Positions 26,022-34,904 of a DNA stretch of 64,000 bases are shown here, in pieces. The notes below the pieces were generated by a model. That model was given only the letters and a program-made list of their open reading frames with translations. It did not search any database and was not told where the DNA came from. The translations under genes and the position numbers were made by a program. Each line of letters starts with the position of its first letter. Position 1 is the first letter of the stretch. Origin of the DNA: SZUA-547 sp963669265 (lineage in GTDB: Bacteria; Pseudomonadota; Alphaproteobacteria; Rhodobacterales; Rhodobacteraceae); assembly GCA_963669265.1 (NCBI GenBank), contig OY769916.1, positions 248,001-312,000 on the forward strand. The letters run 5' to 3'.

Positions 26022-26205
26022 GCGGGGTCCTCCATGTCGGTGAGTATAGGTCTGCGGCAGGCGATAGACCAATTCTTCAGCCCGGTCGCTGTGACGCAGT
26101 ATCCACTTCGTTGCAGAATTCTTCGGCGCGCGCGGTATAGATTCGGCCGACGTGACTCGTTGGGCGTAACTAGGCGCCCCAAGCGAGAAAATCCAGCGCT
26201 AGGGA

Positions 26206-26586
26206 ATGGAGATTAAATTGACCAGCACCGATGTCGTCGACTTCGCAACGGACGTGATTCAAAGCAGTGAGAGAGACCTCGCCGCCGATTTGCCGGATTG
26301 GGAGATCGAGGGGTCCCCCCAGCATAAGACCGAACTGCGGTTTCAGGGCGCGGACGGCAATCTGATCGCAGGCACCTGGACCAGCACGCCGGGCAAGTGG
26401 CGCGCTTTCGGCGGCAAGGACGAATTCTGCCAGATCGTGTCAGGGCATTGCCGCCTGATCGACGACAACGGCGTCGCCAAGGACTTCAAGGCGGGCGATT
26501 CCTTCATGATCCCCAACGGGTTCAGCGGCTATTGGGAAGTGATCGAGACGACGACGAAGCAATTCGTCATTCTCAATCACGATTGA
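26206..26586 (+). CDS. Cupin-domain protein
   Basis: A 126-residue single-domain cupin. The two cupin motifs appear as GKWRAFGGKDEFCQIVSGHCRLID and FKAGDSFMIPNGFSGYWEVIE, within the type seen in DUF861/EutQ-like cupins. The metal-site residues are partly replaced (no classic HxH in motif 1), so it may bind a small molecule rather than act as a dioxygenase. It stands alone between gabD (divergent) and tRNA-Ile. Its role is unknown. Confidence 0.85.
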   Translation: MEIKLTSTDVVDFATDVIQSSERDLAADLPDWEIEGSPQHKTELRFQGADGNLIAGTWTSTPGKWRAFGGKDEFCQIVSGHCRLIDDNGVAKDFKAGDSFMIPNGFSGYWEVIETTTKQFVILNHD

Positions 26587-26609
26587 GTCCTTACGCCATC
26601 AAACGACAG

Positions 26610-26645
26610 AACAGCCGCAGCTCTTTCGCCGGATAAGCGGCTGTT
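26610..26645 (+). terminator. Possible terminator after the cupin gene
   Basis: A 9-bp inverted repeat AACAGCCGC (26610-26618) and GCGGCTGTT (26637-26645) with an 18-base loop, followed by TCATTTAT. The stem is perfect but the loop is large and the T-run interrupted. Confidence 0.5.
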
Positions 26646-26713
26646 TCATTTATCGCCGTGTACGTTGAGACTTCGCGACATCCGCGCAAAGACAGCCAAA
26701 TCGTCTGGACTAT

Positions 26714-26790
26714 TGGTGGGCCCGGCAGGACTCGAACCTGCGACCAAACCGTTATGAGCGGTCCGCTCTAACCAACTGAGCTACAGGCCC
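26714..26790 (-). tRNA. tRNA-Ile2 with anticodon CAU (lysidine-type)
   Basis: A 77-nt cloverleaf with encoded CCA. Acceptor GGGCCTG pairs with CGGGCCC. The D-arm is GCTC...GAGC, the anticodon stem GACCG/CGGTT with loop CTCATAA (anticodon CAT), and the T-arm GCAGG/CCTGC. The CAT anticodon is shared by Met, initiator and Ile2 tRNAs. The first pair G1-C72 together with the GGTCGC-variable/T-arm region resembles bacterial Ile2 (ileX) rather than elongator Met, so C34 is probably converted to lysidine by TilS to read AUA. Confidence 0.85.
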
Positions 26791-26825
26791 CCAACAGACT
26801 TCTCGCAGCGGCGCTGCGATCCCCG

Positions 26826-26854
26826 CTCTTACGCATATGGCGAAACAGCGTCAA
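26826..26854 (-). promoter_or_regulatory. Probable promoter for tRNA-Ile2
   Basis: On the minus strand TTGACG (26849-26854), 17 bases, then TAAGAG (26826-26831). It is followed by a GC-rich discriminator typical of stable-RNA promoters. The tRNA 5' end is 35 bases after the -10. Confidence 0.5.
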
Positions 26855-26947
26855 CGCGGGATGCGTTATACTGGTTTCGCACCGGTTGCGACTGCGCTAG
26901 GAGAGGCTTTGGATGACACCCGACAGCCGCGATGGAGCCTTCCGACT

Positions 26948-27994
26948 ATGACAGACCGCCGCAACGCCCTGACGTATAAGGACGCCGGTGTGGATATTGA
27001 CGCCGGCGACGCCTTGGTTGAAGCGATCAAGCCCGCCGCCGCCGCCACCAACCGGCCGGGCGTCGCCTCTGGTCTGGGCGGGTTCGGCGCTCTCTTCGAT
27101 CTCAAAGCCGCCGGATATCAGGACCCGGTGCTCGTCGCAGCCACGGATGGCGTCGGCACGAAGTTGCGGATCGCCATCGGCACCGGGCGCGTCGAGGGCG
27201 TCGGCGTTGATCTAGTGGCCATGTGCGTCAACGACCTCGTCTGTCAGGGCGCGGAGCCACTTTTCTTTCTCGACTATCTCGCCACCGGCGCGTTGGAGGT
27301 GGGCGCGGCGGCAAAGATCGTGACGGGAATAGCCAAGGGGTGCGAGGGAGCGGGCGCGGCCCTGATCGGCGGCGAAACGGCGGAGATGCCGGGCATGTAC
27401 GCCGATGGCGACTTCGATCTCGCGGGCTTTGCGGTTGGCGCGATGGAGCGGGGCGGCGCCCTGCCCCGGCCTGTCCACGCTGGCGACGTGCTTTTGGGTC
27501 TGACCTCCTCCGGCCCGCATTCCAACGGCTATTCGCTGATCCGCAAGATCGTTGAGCGTTCCGGTCTCGGCTGGGGCGTGGATTCGCCCTTCAGCGACGG
27601 AACCCTGGGAGAGGCGTTGCTGACACCAACCCGCATCTATGTCCCGGCCGCGCTAGCGGCTGTCAGGGCGGACGCCGTGTCGGCTTTCGCGCATATCACC
27701 GGCGGCGGCCTGACCGAAAACCTGCCGCGCGTCTTGTCGAATGGCATGGGTGCCGAGATTGATCTATCCGCCTGGTCCCTGCCGCCCGTCCTCAAATGGC
27801 TGATCGCCGAAGGGGAAATCGAGCAGGCGGAGGCGCTGCGCGTCTTCAATTGCGGAGTCGGTATGATCGCCGTCTGCCCGCCGGAGAGAGCCGCCGCCGC
27901 CCGCGCCGCGCTGGAGGGCGCAGGCGAGAACGTGGTAGAGATCGGCCGCATCGTCGAAGGAGACGGCGTCGCCTATACGGGCGCGCTGGCATGA
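26948..27994 (+). CDS. purM: Phosphoribosylformylglycinamidine cyclo-ligase
   Basis: A 348-residue AIR synthetase of purine biosynthesis (FGAM + ATP to AIR). It shows MTDRRNALTYKDAGVDIDAGD, the family start; ATDGVGTKLRIA; VAMCVNDLVCQGAEPLFFLDY; ALIGGETAEMPGMY; SSGPHSNGYSLIRK; and HITGGGLTENLPRVL. The ATG at 26948 is chosen over an in-frame ATG at 26837 because the domain begins there and a GGAG lies about 10 bases upstream. It overlaps purN by four bases (ATGA), the standard purMN operon. Confidence 0.96.
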   Translation: MTDRRNALTYKDAGVDIDAGDALVEAIKPAAAATNRPGVASGLGGFGALFDLKAAGYQDPVLVAATDGVGTKLRIAIGTGRVEGVGVDLVAMCVNDLVCQGAEPLFFLDYLATGALEVGAAAKIVTGIAKGCEGAGAALIGGETAEMPGMYADGDFDLAGFAVGAMERGGALPRPVHAGDVLLGLTSSGPHSNGYSLIRKIVERSGLGWGVDSPFSDGTLGEALLTPTRIYVPAALAAVRADAVSAFAHITGGGLTENLPRVLSNGMGAEIDLSAWSLPPVLKWLIAEGEIEQAEALRVFNCGVGMIAVCPPERAAAARAALEGAGENVVEIGRIVEGDGVAYTGALA

Positions 27995-28650
27995 AACGGC
28001 GCATCGCCATCCTGATCTCAGGGCGCGGCTCTAACATGACCGCGCTGCTAAAGGCGTGCGAGGCGCCGGACTATCCGGCGGAGGTTGCGCTCGTCCTCTC
28101 CAACGTGCCGAACGCGCCGGGCCTTCAAAAAGCCTCAGCCCTCGGCATTCGCACAGCGATCGTCGATCATCGCGCCTACCCGCATGACCGCGAGGGCTTT
28201 GAAGCAGAGCTGCAAGAGAAAATCGACGCCGCGGATATCCAGCTGATTTGTCTGGCGGGCTTCATGCGGCTTTTGACCCGGGGCTTCACCGAGCGTTGGC
28301 GCGGAAAGATGATCAATATCCACCCGTCCCTGCTGCCCGCCTTTCCCGGCCTCGACACCCATGCGCGCGCGCTGGAGGAAGGCGTGCGGTTTCATGGCTG
28401 CACCGTGCATTATGTCAGCGCCGAAATGGACGCAGGCCCAATCATCGCGCAAGCTGCGGTGCCAGTGGCTGCAAATGACACGCCGGATGCACTTGCGGCG
28501 CGGGTTCTGCAGGCCGAGCACAGGCTTTTCCCCCATGCCTTGCGCATGGTATTGGATGGCGTGGCGGAGATAGACGGCGAGCATGTGAATTTGACCGGCC
28601 CCATGGCCGAGGCTCCAACGCCGAATTCTGTCCTGAACCCGCCTGACTAG
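27991..28650 (+). CDS. purN: Phosphoribosylglycinamide formyltransferase
   Basis: A 219-residue GAR transformylase using 10-formyl-THF. It has RRIAILISGRGSNMTALL at the start, LICLAGFMRLL, the catalytic INIHPSLLPAFPGLDTH (Asn and His), and VHYVSAEMDAGPIIAQ with the catalytic Asp. The ATG at 27991 overlaps the purM stop. Length and motifs are complete. Confidence 0.96.
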   Translation: MKRRIAILISGRGSNMTALLKACEAPDYPAEVALVLSNVPNAPGLQKASALGIRTAIVDHRAYPHDREGFEAELQEKIDAADIQLICLAGFMRLLTRGFTERWRGKMINIHPSLLPAFPGLDTHARALEEGVRFHGCTVHYVSAEMDAGPIIAQAAVPVAANDTPDALAARVLQAEHRLFPHALRMVLDGVAEIDGEHVNLTGPMAEAPTPNSVLNPPD

Positions 28651-28689
28651 GGTCCGCGACCGGCCCACCGGATTAGAGTTCCAAACACG

Positions 28690-29769
28690 ATGCGACTGAT
28701 CCTGCGACGAGAAAACCGAGAGAGAGATAAACGGGCGCCTCTTACCCCGGCGGCGGCGGCGCGGCTTGTGGAGGCGGGATGGCGCGTCTACGTGGAGCGC
28801 AGCGCGTCCCGCATCTTCTCCGACGGCGAATATGGCGCTGCCGGATGCCAGTTGACCGACCCGTTGAGCTGGGTGAACGCGGGATCGGACGATCTCGTTC
28901 TCGGCGTTGGGCCCCTACCCGATAACCCGGAAACGCTCTCAGCGACGTTTGCGCATAGCTCCCGGCTGTTTTCGGAACCCGCTGGCTGGCGCGATCAGAT
29001 GGCGCGTTTTCAGCACGGCGGCGGGCGGCTTTACGACATAGGCGCGTTCAAGGACGCGGATGGCCGAAAACTCGCGGGCAATGGCCGCATGGCGGGCTGG
29101 CTGGGCGCGGCGATCGGCCTGGGCCGGTTCCTGGGACGGCGGCTGCGTGAACCCGGTCCAGAACAGGGATTGGTGCCATTTGACGGCCACGACGAGTTGA
29201 TGGACCTGTTGCGGCCTTTAGCGCAGCGCGCCGATCCGGTGTCTGTCGCAATTATCGGCGGCAACGGTCTCGCGGGCGCTGGCGCCGCCGATCTTCTGGG
29301 CGATCTGGACGTCGCGTTATCGCTCTGGGATCGCGACGCGACCAAGGACCTCGCCACGGACCGCGACTTGCGGGATGAGCTTTTCGGCCATGACATGCTG
29401 ATCAACTGCGCCGCGCCCACCGGACCGGATCTGCTGCTGGCCTCGCAGGAGGATCTGAGCAGCCGCGCTTGCCGGATTCAGATGATCGTGGATGTCAGCT
29501 GTGATCCTGAAAGCCCGTGGAACCCCCTGCCTGTCTACGCCGAACCGACGAATTGGGATGCGCCGATCCGCGCGCTCGGGATGAACGGTCGCGGCGGGCT
29601 GGTTGAAATCGCGGCGCTCGACGACCTGCCGGCTCTTTTACCGCGTGAGAGCTCCGCCGAGATGTCGGATCAGTTGGTCGGCCTGCTTCTGGACTATCCC
29701 GTTGGCGGCCCGTGGCGTCAGGCGGCGGCGATGTTCGACGCCGCGCTCTCCCGTTCGGCGGAGATCTGA
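28690..29769 (+). CDS. Saccharopine dehydrogenase (NAD+, L-lysine-forming), Lys1-like
   Basis: A 359-residue enzyme of the alanine dehydrogenase/PNT superfamily. The N-terminal domain starts LILRRENRERDKRAPLTPAAAARLVEAGWRVYVE. The segment ATFAHSSRLFSEPAGWRDQMARF, then GGGRLYDIGAFKDADGRKLAGNGRMAGWLGAA, closely follows fungal Lys1, which cleaves saccharopine to lysine and 2-oxoglutarate. A Rossmann motif (VAIIGGNGLAGAGAADLL) and SxDxxCDPESPWNPLP-type C-terminal motifs are present. No second saccharopine dehydrogenase lies next to it. The gene starts 40 bp after purN and may be co-transcribed. Whether it works in lysine catabolism or synthesis is undecided. Confidence 0.85.
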   Translation: MRLILRRENRERDKRAPLTPAAAARLVEAGWRVYVERSASRIFSDGEYGAAGCQLTDPLSWVNAGSDDLVLGVGPLPDNPETLSATFAHSSRLFSEPAGWRDQMARFQHGGGRLYDIGAFKDADGRKLAGNGRMAGWLGAAIGLGRFLGRRLREPGPEQGLVPFDGHDELMDLLRPLAQRADPVSVAIIGGNGLAGAGAADLLGDLDVALSLWDRDATKDLATDRDLRDELFGHDMLINCAAPTGPDLLLASQEDLSSRACRIQMIVDVSCDPESPWNPLPVYAEPTNWDAPIRALGMNGRGGLVEIAALDDLPALLPRESSAEMSDQLVGLLLDYPVGGPWRQAAAMFDAALSRSAEI

Positions 29770-29910
29770 TTTCGCGAGATAGCGCGTGCCGCAGGCAGCG
29801 TTCGCTAATGACGAAGCAAAAACTGCCGCCCGGAAAATTCCGAGCGGCCGTAACTCTTGGCGCGATAGTCGCGAGGCGATCCCTTCGCCGCGCCCCGCGA
29901 ACTTTTAGCC

Positions 29911-30333
29911 TTAGCCGACCAGTTCGAGGCCAGAGAAGTAAAAGGCGATCTCCACCGCGGCGGTCTCGGGCGCGTCGGAGCCGTGCACCGAGTTCTCGCC
30001 GATCGACAGCGCAAACTCCTTGCGGATGGTGCCCTCGTCGGCCTCCGCCGGGTTGGTTGCGCCCATCACTTCGCGGTTCTTGGCGATCGCGTCCTCACCC
30101 TCCAGCACCTGCACGACGACAGGCGCCGAGGCCATGAATTCGCAGAGCTCGCCATAAAACGGACGCTCCTTGTGGACCTCATAAAACTGACCCGCCTGCG
30201 CCGGGCTCAGATGGATGCGTTTCTGCGCGATGATGCGCAGGCCGGCGGCCTCGAACTTGGCGTTGATCGCGCCGGTCAAGTTGCGGTTGGTCGCGTCGGG
30301 CTTGATGATGGAGAGCGTGCGCTCGATGGCCAT
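29911..30333 (-). CDS. ndk: Nucleoside diphosphate kinase
   Basis: A 140-residue Ndk that equilibrates NTP/NDP pools through a phosphohistidine. It starts MAIERTLSIIKPDATNRN and has the phosphoacceptor His117 in the motif NSVHGSDAPETA. The frame opens further upstream to 30498, but the ATG at 30333 gives the exact family start and length. It stands alone between the saccharopine dehydrogenase (convergent) and an ABC-F gene (divergent). Confidence 0.97.
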   Translation of the reverse strand: MAIERTLSIIKPDATNRNLTGAINAKFEAAGLRIIAQKRIHLSPAQAGQFYEVHKERPFYGELCEFMASAPVVVQVLEGEDAIAKNREVMGATNPAEADEGTIRKEFALSIGENSVHGSDAPETAAVEIAFYFSGLELVG

Positions 30334-30521
30334 GGGAACGGTCCTTTTCGCGTTGAAGAGCTGCGGGCCGAACGGCCCAGACGATGTCGGATGATTGTTG
30401 CGGCGCGCAATAGCACAGGGTTTGCGCCCATGAAAGCGCATATCGCCCCGCTCTTGACGCGGAGGAACGCGCCTGTCACTTCCACGCTCCACCCGCAATC
30501 AGACAGGCCGCTGGCGTCTTC

Positions 30522-32408
30522 ATGCTCTCAATCCGCGACATCAGCTTCTCGATGGAGGGCCGCCCGTTATTCGAGGGCGCCTCAGCGCAGATCCCGACCG
30601 GCAAGATCGTCGGCGTCGTGGGCCGGAATGGCACGGGAAAGACCACGCTCTTTCGCATGATCCGGGGCGAACTTCCGCTGGATGGCGGAGAGATCGAAAC
30701 CCCGCGCCGCACGCGGATCGGCGGCGTGGCGCAGGAAGCGCCCGCCAGCGACGACAGCCTGCTGGACACCGTGCTTGCGGCGGATGAGGAGCGCGCGGCG
30801 CTGTTGGCCGAGGCGGAGACCGCGGCCGATCCGCATCGCATAGCCGATATCCAGACCCGTCTGGTGGATATCGATGCGCATTCGGCCGAGGCGCGAGCCT
30901 CGGCGATCCTGAACGGTCTGGGTTTTGACGCCGACGCGCAAAAACAGGCCTGCGCCGAGTTTTCCGGCGGATGGCGGATGCGGGTCGCGCTGGCGGCGGT
31001 GCTCTTCTCTCGTCCCGACCTATTGCTGCTTGATGAGCCGACCAACTATCTCGACCTTGAGGGCGCAATGTGGCTGGAGAATTTCCTCGCGCGATACCCG
31101 GCGACTGCGCTTGTGATCTCGCATGACCGCGACCTCCTAAACCGGGCGGTCGGCGGCATCCTGCATCTGCATAACCGGAAGCTGACCTTCTATACCGGCG
31201 GCTATGACGATTTCGACAAGCTGCGGCGGGAGAAACTCGCCAATCAGGCGTCCGCCGCAAAAAAGCAGGAGGCCGTGCGCGCCCATTTGCAGAGCTTTGT
31301 CGACCGGTTTCGCGCCAAGGCCACCAAGGCTAAACAGGCGCAGGCCCGACTGAAGATGCTGTCCAGAATGGAGCCGATCGCCGCCGAGATCGAGGGCGGC
31401 GTCGCGCCTTTTCAGTTCGAGACGCCAAAGGAACTCGCCCCGCCAATCCTGTCGCTGGAGGATGTGAGCGTCGGCTACGGCGGCAAACCTGTGCTGTCGA
31501 ACCTGTCGCTGCGGATCGATCAGGACGACCGGATCGCCCTACTCGGCGCCAATGGCGAGGGTAAATCAACCTTTGCGAAGCTGATCTCGGACCGGCTGGC
31601 GCCCATGGATGGCGACCTGCGCGCCGCGTCAAAGCTCAAGATCGGATTCTTCGCGCAGCATCAGCTGGATGAGCTGACCCGAGGCGAGACCCCGATCGAT
31701 CATATCCGGCGGTTGCGACCGGAACTACCGCCCGCAAAGCTGCGCGCCCTACTCGGCGCCGGTGGGCTGGGCGCGGATGCGGCGGAATCGCCGGTTGAGA
31801 ACCTGTCGGGCGGCCAAAAGGCGCGACTCTTGATGCGGTTGGCGACGCTGGATGCGCCGCAAATGATCATCCTCGACGAGCCGACAAACCATCTGGATAT
31901 CGAAAGCCGTGAGGCGCTGATCCGGGGCCTCTCCGACTATGAAGGCGCGGTGATCCTGATCAGCCATGATCCGCATCTGGTCGAAGCCGTGGCCGACCGG
32001 CTGTGGCTGGTCAAGGACGGAGCAGTCAAACCGTTCGATGGCGATATGGAGGACTATCGCACTCTGCTCATTTCTGAACGCAGCGGTGGAGGAAACGGTG
32101 GTGGCCGCGCCGCGAAACAAGCGAAGAACGCCAAGAAATCGCAGCGCCGCAACGCCGCGAGCATCCGAAAGGAAGTTGCGCCGCTGCGCGCCGAACTGAA
32201 AACCGCCGAGGACCGCGTCGCGAAATTGGAGGAGATGCGCGAGAAGATCGATTCCCGCCTCGCGGATCCCGACCTCTACGAGAAGGGTCCGGCGGAAATT
32301 GCGCGCCTGCAAAGAAAACGGGCGGAGATCATCGCCGGTTTGGAACGCGCGGAAACGATGTGGCTGGAGGCGGAAGAGCGTTTGGAAGCCGCAAAAATGG
32401 CGGAATGA
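30522..32408 (+). CDS. ABC-F family ATP-binding protein (Uup-like)
   Basis: A 628-residue soluble protein with two ABC ATPase domains and no membrane segment. The first has Walker A GRNGTGKT at 34-41, signature FSGGWRMRV and LLLDEPTNYLDL. An interdomain linker rich in Lys/Arg/Ala (about 245-285, the P-site tRNA-interaction motif region) follows. The second has Walker A GANGEGKST, signature LSGGQKARL and ILDEPTNHLDI. The C-terminal ~100 residues form a basic coiled coil, as in Uup. ABC-F proteins act on ribosomes. The subgroup is inferred from the coiled-coil tail. Confidence 0.9.
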   Translation: MLSIRDISFSMEGRPLFEGASAQIPTGKIVGVVGRNGTGKTTLFRMIRGELPLDGGEIETPRRTRIGGVAQEAPASDDSLLDTVLAADEERAALLAEAETAADPHRIADIQTRLVDIDAHSAEARASAILNGLGFDADAQKQACAEFSGGWRMRVALAAVLFSRPDLLLLDEPTNYLDLEGAMWLENFLARYPATALVISHDRDLLNRAVGGILHLHNRKLTFYTGGYDDFDKLRREKLANQASAAKKQEAVRAHLQSFVDRFRAKATKAKQAQARLKMLSRMEPIAAEIEGGVAPFQFETPKELAPPILSLEDVSVGYGGKPVLSNLSLRIDQDDRIALLGANGEGKSTFAKLISDRLAPMDGDLRAASKLKIGFFAQHQLDELTRGETPIDHIRRLRPELPPAKLRALLGAGGLGADAAESPVENLSGGQKARLLMRLATLDAPQMIILDEPTNHLDIESREALIRGLSDYEGAVILISHDPHLVEAVADRLWLVKDGAVKPFDGDMEDYRTLLISERSGGGNGGGRAAKQAKNAKKSQRRNAASIRKEVAPLRAELKTAEDRVAKLEEMREKIDSRLADPDLYEKGPAEIARLQRKRAEIIAGLERAETMWLEAEERLEAAKMAE

Positions 32409-32512
32409 CCCCATTTATAGCCACAATGCGGCGAGCCCCCTCGCACCAGCGCCGTAATACGCCTATATTTTGGGTCATGGTCGCATTGTGTTCTATCTAT
32501 GATTGAGTCGTG

Positions 32513-33100
32513 ATGTTTTCGGACCCGGATTCACAGGCCCGTTTCTTTTACCTCGCCATCATTGGTTTGATGGCGGCGGCTTGGGTCGCTCGCATGTATC
32601 GTGGCAGGCTTGGCCAGGGCGCCCAGCACGCGATGATCTGGGTGCTGATCGTCGCCGGTCTGGTGATCGCCTATGGCTTTAAGGACCAGTTGCGCCTGCA
32701 ATTGCTGCCGGGTCAGACTGTGCATATCGACGAGGATACGGTGGCGCTGACGCGTCGGGACGACGGGCATTTTCACATCATCGCGCTGGTCAACAATCGG
32801 GATGTGGAGTTCCTCGTCGACACCGGGGCCACGCATATCGTGCTGAACGCCAGGGATGCGGAGCGCGTGGGGCTGGACCCGGACTCGCTCAACTACACGC
32901 AACGCGCGATGACCGCCAACGGCACCGTCCGCGGCGCGCCGGTGACGCTGTCGAGCATCAAGTTCGCGGGCTTCGAGGATGAGAATGTGCGCGCGACGGT
33001 CAACGAAGGAGACTTGCGGGTCTCGCTTCTCGGTATGCGCTATCTGTCCCGCTTTTCCCGCATCGCGATCGAGGGCGACCGGATGGTCCTCACCCGCTGA
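32513..33100 (+). CDS. Retropepsin-like aspartic protease (TIGR02281 family)
   Basis: A 195-residue protein with two N-terminal hydrophobic segments (FYLAIIGLMAAAWVARMY and MIWVLIVAGLVIAYGF). A periplasmic clan AA aspartic protease domain follows, marked by EFLVDTGATHIVLN (catalytic Asp) and the single-flap region VTLSSIKFAGFEDENV. One catalytic Asp per chain implies a homodimer. This family is common in alphaproteobacteria and its substrates are not known. A GTG at 32510 precedes the ATG at 32513 in frame; the ATG was preferred. Confidence 0.85.
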   Translation: MFSDPDSQARFFYLAIIGLMAAAWVARMYRGRLGQGAQHAMIWVLIVAGLVIAYGFKDQLRLQLLPGQTVHIDEDTVALTRRDDGHFHIIALVNNRDVEFLVDTGATHIVLNARDAERVGLDPDSLNYTQRAMTANGTVRGAPVTLSSIKFAGFEDENVRATVNEGDLRVSLLGMRYLSRFSRIAIEGDRMVLTR

Positions 33101-33147
33101 CGCGCGCTGCGCTTGACCATGGCGCCGGCGATCGATAGCCCAAGGTC

Positions 33148-33789
33148 ATGGTCGAGATTTTTCTCACATCCTTCGCCACCTTGTTCGTCGTGGTGGATCC
33201 TCCGGGATTGGCGCCTCTGTTCGTCGCGCTGACGACCGGCGCTTCGCGCGAGCAGCGGCGGTCTTACGCCTTTCGCGGTGTCGCCGTTGGCGCAGGCGTT
33301 CTTCTGGTGTTTGGCTTTTTCGGACAATCGGTCCTGAATCTCATAGGCGTCGGCCTGCCGGCGTTTCGCATCGCTGGCGGCCTGATGCTGTTCTTCATCG
33401 CCATGGAGATGCTGTTCGAAAAGCGCGGCGAGCGGCGCGCCAAGACGACCCATGACGACATGGAGCACAGCGGGCCCGACAGCGACCCATCAGTGTTTCC
33501 TCTGGGTACGCCGTTGATCGCAGGACCCGGCGCCATGGCCTCGATGATCCTGCTGATCGGTCAGTATTCGGGCGATATCGCCGCGCAAGCGGTGGTGTAC
33601 GCCGCCCTCGCCTGCGTGCTGGCGACGGCGCTGGCGCTCTTTCTCGCCGGGGGTTGGATAGAACGCCTTGTTGGACCGACCGGGATCGGGGTGGTGACCC
33701 GCCTGCTGGGCGTCTTGCTCGGCGCGCTCGCGGTGCAATTCGTTCTGGATGGGTTGAAGGCCTATGGCGCATTCGGAGGCGCTATCTGA
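33148..33789 (+). CDS. MarC-family integral membrane protein
   Basis: A 213-residue inner-membrane protein with six hydrophobic helices. It begins VEIFLTSFATLFVVVDPPGLAPLFVALTTG, a typical MarC opening with the conserved DP. It also has FRIAGGLMLFFIAMEMLF and the second-half motif PLGTPLIAGPGAMASMILL. Despite the name, MarC proteins have no proven role in multiple antibiotic resistance; the transport function is unknown. It is convergent with the AraC regulator, whose stop is 14 bp away. Confidence 0.92.
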   Translation: MVEIFLTSFATLFVVVDPPGLAPLFVALTTGASREQRRSYAFRGVAVGAGVLLVFGFFGQSVLNLIGVGLPAFRIAGGLMLFFIAMEMLFEKRGERRAKTTHDDMEHSGPDSDPSVFPLGTPLIAGPGAMASMILLIGQYSGDIAAQAVVYAALACVLATALALFLAGGWIERLVGPTGIGVVTRLLGVLLGALAVQFVLDGLKAYGAFGGAI

Positions 33790-33802
33790 CACCAATCGCC
33801 TG

Positions 33803-34756
33803 TTATTGTCTCGTAAGCAGCGTCCCGGATGGCAATTCACCAAATGCGCGCTGGTAATCGGCGGAAAAACGCCCACGGTTATTGAATCCGCAACCAAACA
33901 AAACCTCGCTGACAGTCATATTGGCGCGTGGAGGCGCAACCAGCATTCGACGCGCATGCACCAGCCTATAAGCCCTTATGAACGCGGCGGGGGTCAGGCC
34001 AAACCTTTCCCTAAAAGCGTATTGCAACGTTCGCTCGCTGGCGTTCGCCACTTGGCAAAGCGCATCGGTCGACAGGCTGTCCAGATCCGTGGATTCGATG
34101 AACTCCAACGCCCGACCTAACGCGATGTCGCGCGCCCTGACCGAGGGCCGGCGTATCTTCAGCGCCTCGGATGGCGACAACCAAGCCGAAACCAGCGTTA
34201 TGGCGACTTCACGCGCTTCGCCATCAGTGAAGTTGAGCGGATCGTCCCTGAGCGAACGCAAACGTTCGCGCAATACTTGAGCCACTGGCGCCGGTATCGA
34301 AAAGGTCTCTCGCCGAGCAGCAGCCGATGGCGCCGGTATTCGCAGAGATTGGCAAAGCGCCTCCAACTCAGCTTCAGCGATCGAGATCGTGTAAACCTCG
34401 AAATCAGTTCCGGAAATCGATTTCAGTTCATCGCCGCTCTGATAGACCACAACAGTGTCGTTGGCGACATCCTGATTGCGCCACCAAAGACGCTTTAGAT
34501 CACTGCCAAAGACAGCAAAGGTTATCCGGTTCGCAGGCGGCGCGCCGCTTTGGTCAAACGCGGTGTGGAACCGCGCATACGCGAAATCAACAGATGCGCA
34601 GGAAAACTGCGCAATCCGCCCGGCTTCGACGGGTTGCTCGCGCTGGATCGGATGAAAGCGCAAATCCCATAGCGCAACCGCCGACCGTAACTCGTCAATG
34701 TCACGAAAACGGACGTCGATAAGCGGCGAGACTCTGTTTCGAACAATGGCGTCCAT
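33803..34756 (-). CDS. AraC-family transcriptional regulator
   Basis: A 317-residue regulator. The N-terminal ~200 residues form a cupin-like sensing/dimerisation domain of the type found in AraC-binding-like proteins. The C-terminal two-helix-turn-helix domain (about 218-315) has LSTDALCQVANASERTLQYAFRERFGLTPAAFIRAYRLVHARRML and MTVSEVLFGCGFNNRGRFSADYQRAFGELPS. It is transcribed divergently from the DUF3179-like/MBL pair across a 148-bp gap, so that pair is its likely target. The inducer is unknown. Confidence 0.92.
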   Translation of the reverse strand: MDAIVRNRVSPLIDVRFRDIDELRSAVALWDLRFHPIQREQPVEAGRIAQFSCASVDFAYARFHTAFDQSGAPPANRITFAVFGSDLKRLWWRNQDVANDTVVVYQSGDELKSISGTDFEVYTISIAEAELEALCQSLRIPAPSAAARRETFSIPAPVAQVLRERLRSLRDDPLNFTDGEAREVAITLVSAWLSPSEALKIRRPSVRARDIALGRALEFIESTDLDSLSTDALCQVANASERTLQYAFRERFGLTPAAFIRAYRLVHARRMLVAPPRANMTVSEVLFGCGFNNRGRFSADYQRAFGELPSGTLLTRQ

Positions 34757-34859
34757 GACATTGAGATTTGCGGTTTCTGGACCACCCTACAAGCGTAAAC
34801 CTGTTAGTTATATTGAGAGACAAGGTTCGCCAGCATTGGGTCGGCTGGGCCGTGCGAAT

Positions 34860-34876
34860 CGACGCGGAACGCGTCG
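34860..34876. promoter_or_regulatory. Perfect inverted repeat upstream of the DUF3179-like gene
   Basis: CGACGCG-GAA-CGCGTCG, two 7-base arms around 3 bases, 28 bases before the GTG at 34905 in the gap divergent from araC. It could be an operator or a short leader hairpin; nothing in the sequence decides between them. Confidence 0.4.
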
Positions 34877-34904
34877 CCACACCAAAATCAGAGGATCATA
34901 AGCT

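Noticed and set aside
24957..26216. 419-codon plus-strand frame opposite gabD
   Set aside because: The protein is Arg/Gly/His-rich with no recognisable domain, and gabD on the other strand is complete.
33148..33789. Multidrug-resistance function for the MarC protein
   Set aside because: The family name is historical; there is no marRAB context and the family has no proven role in resistance.
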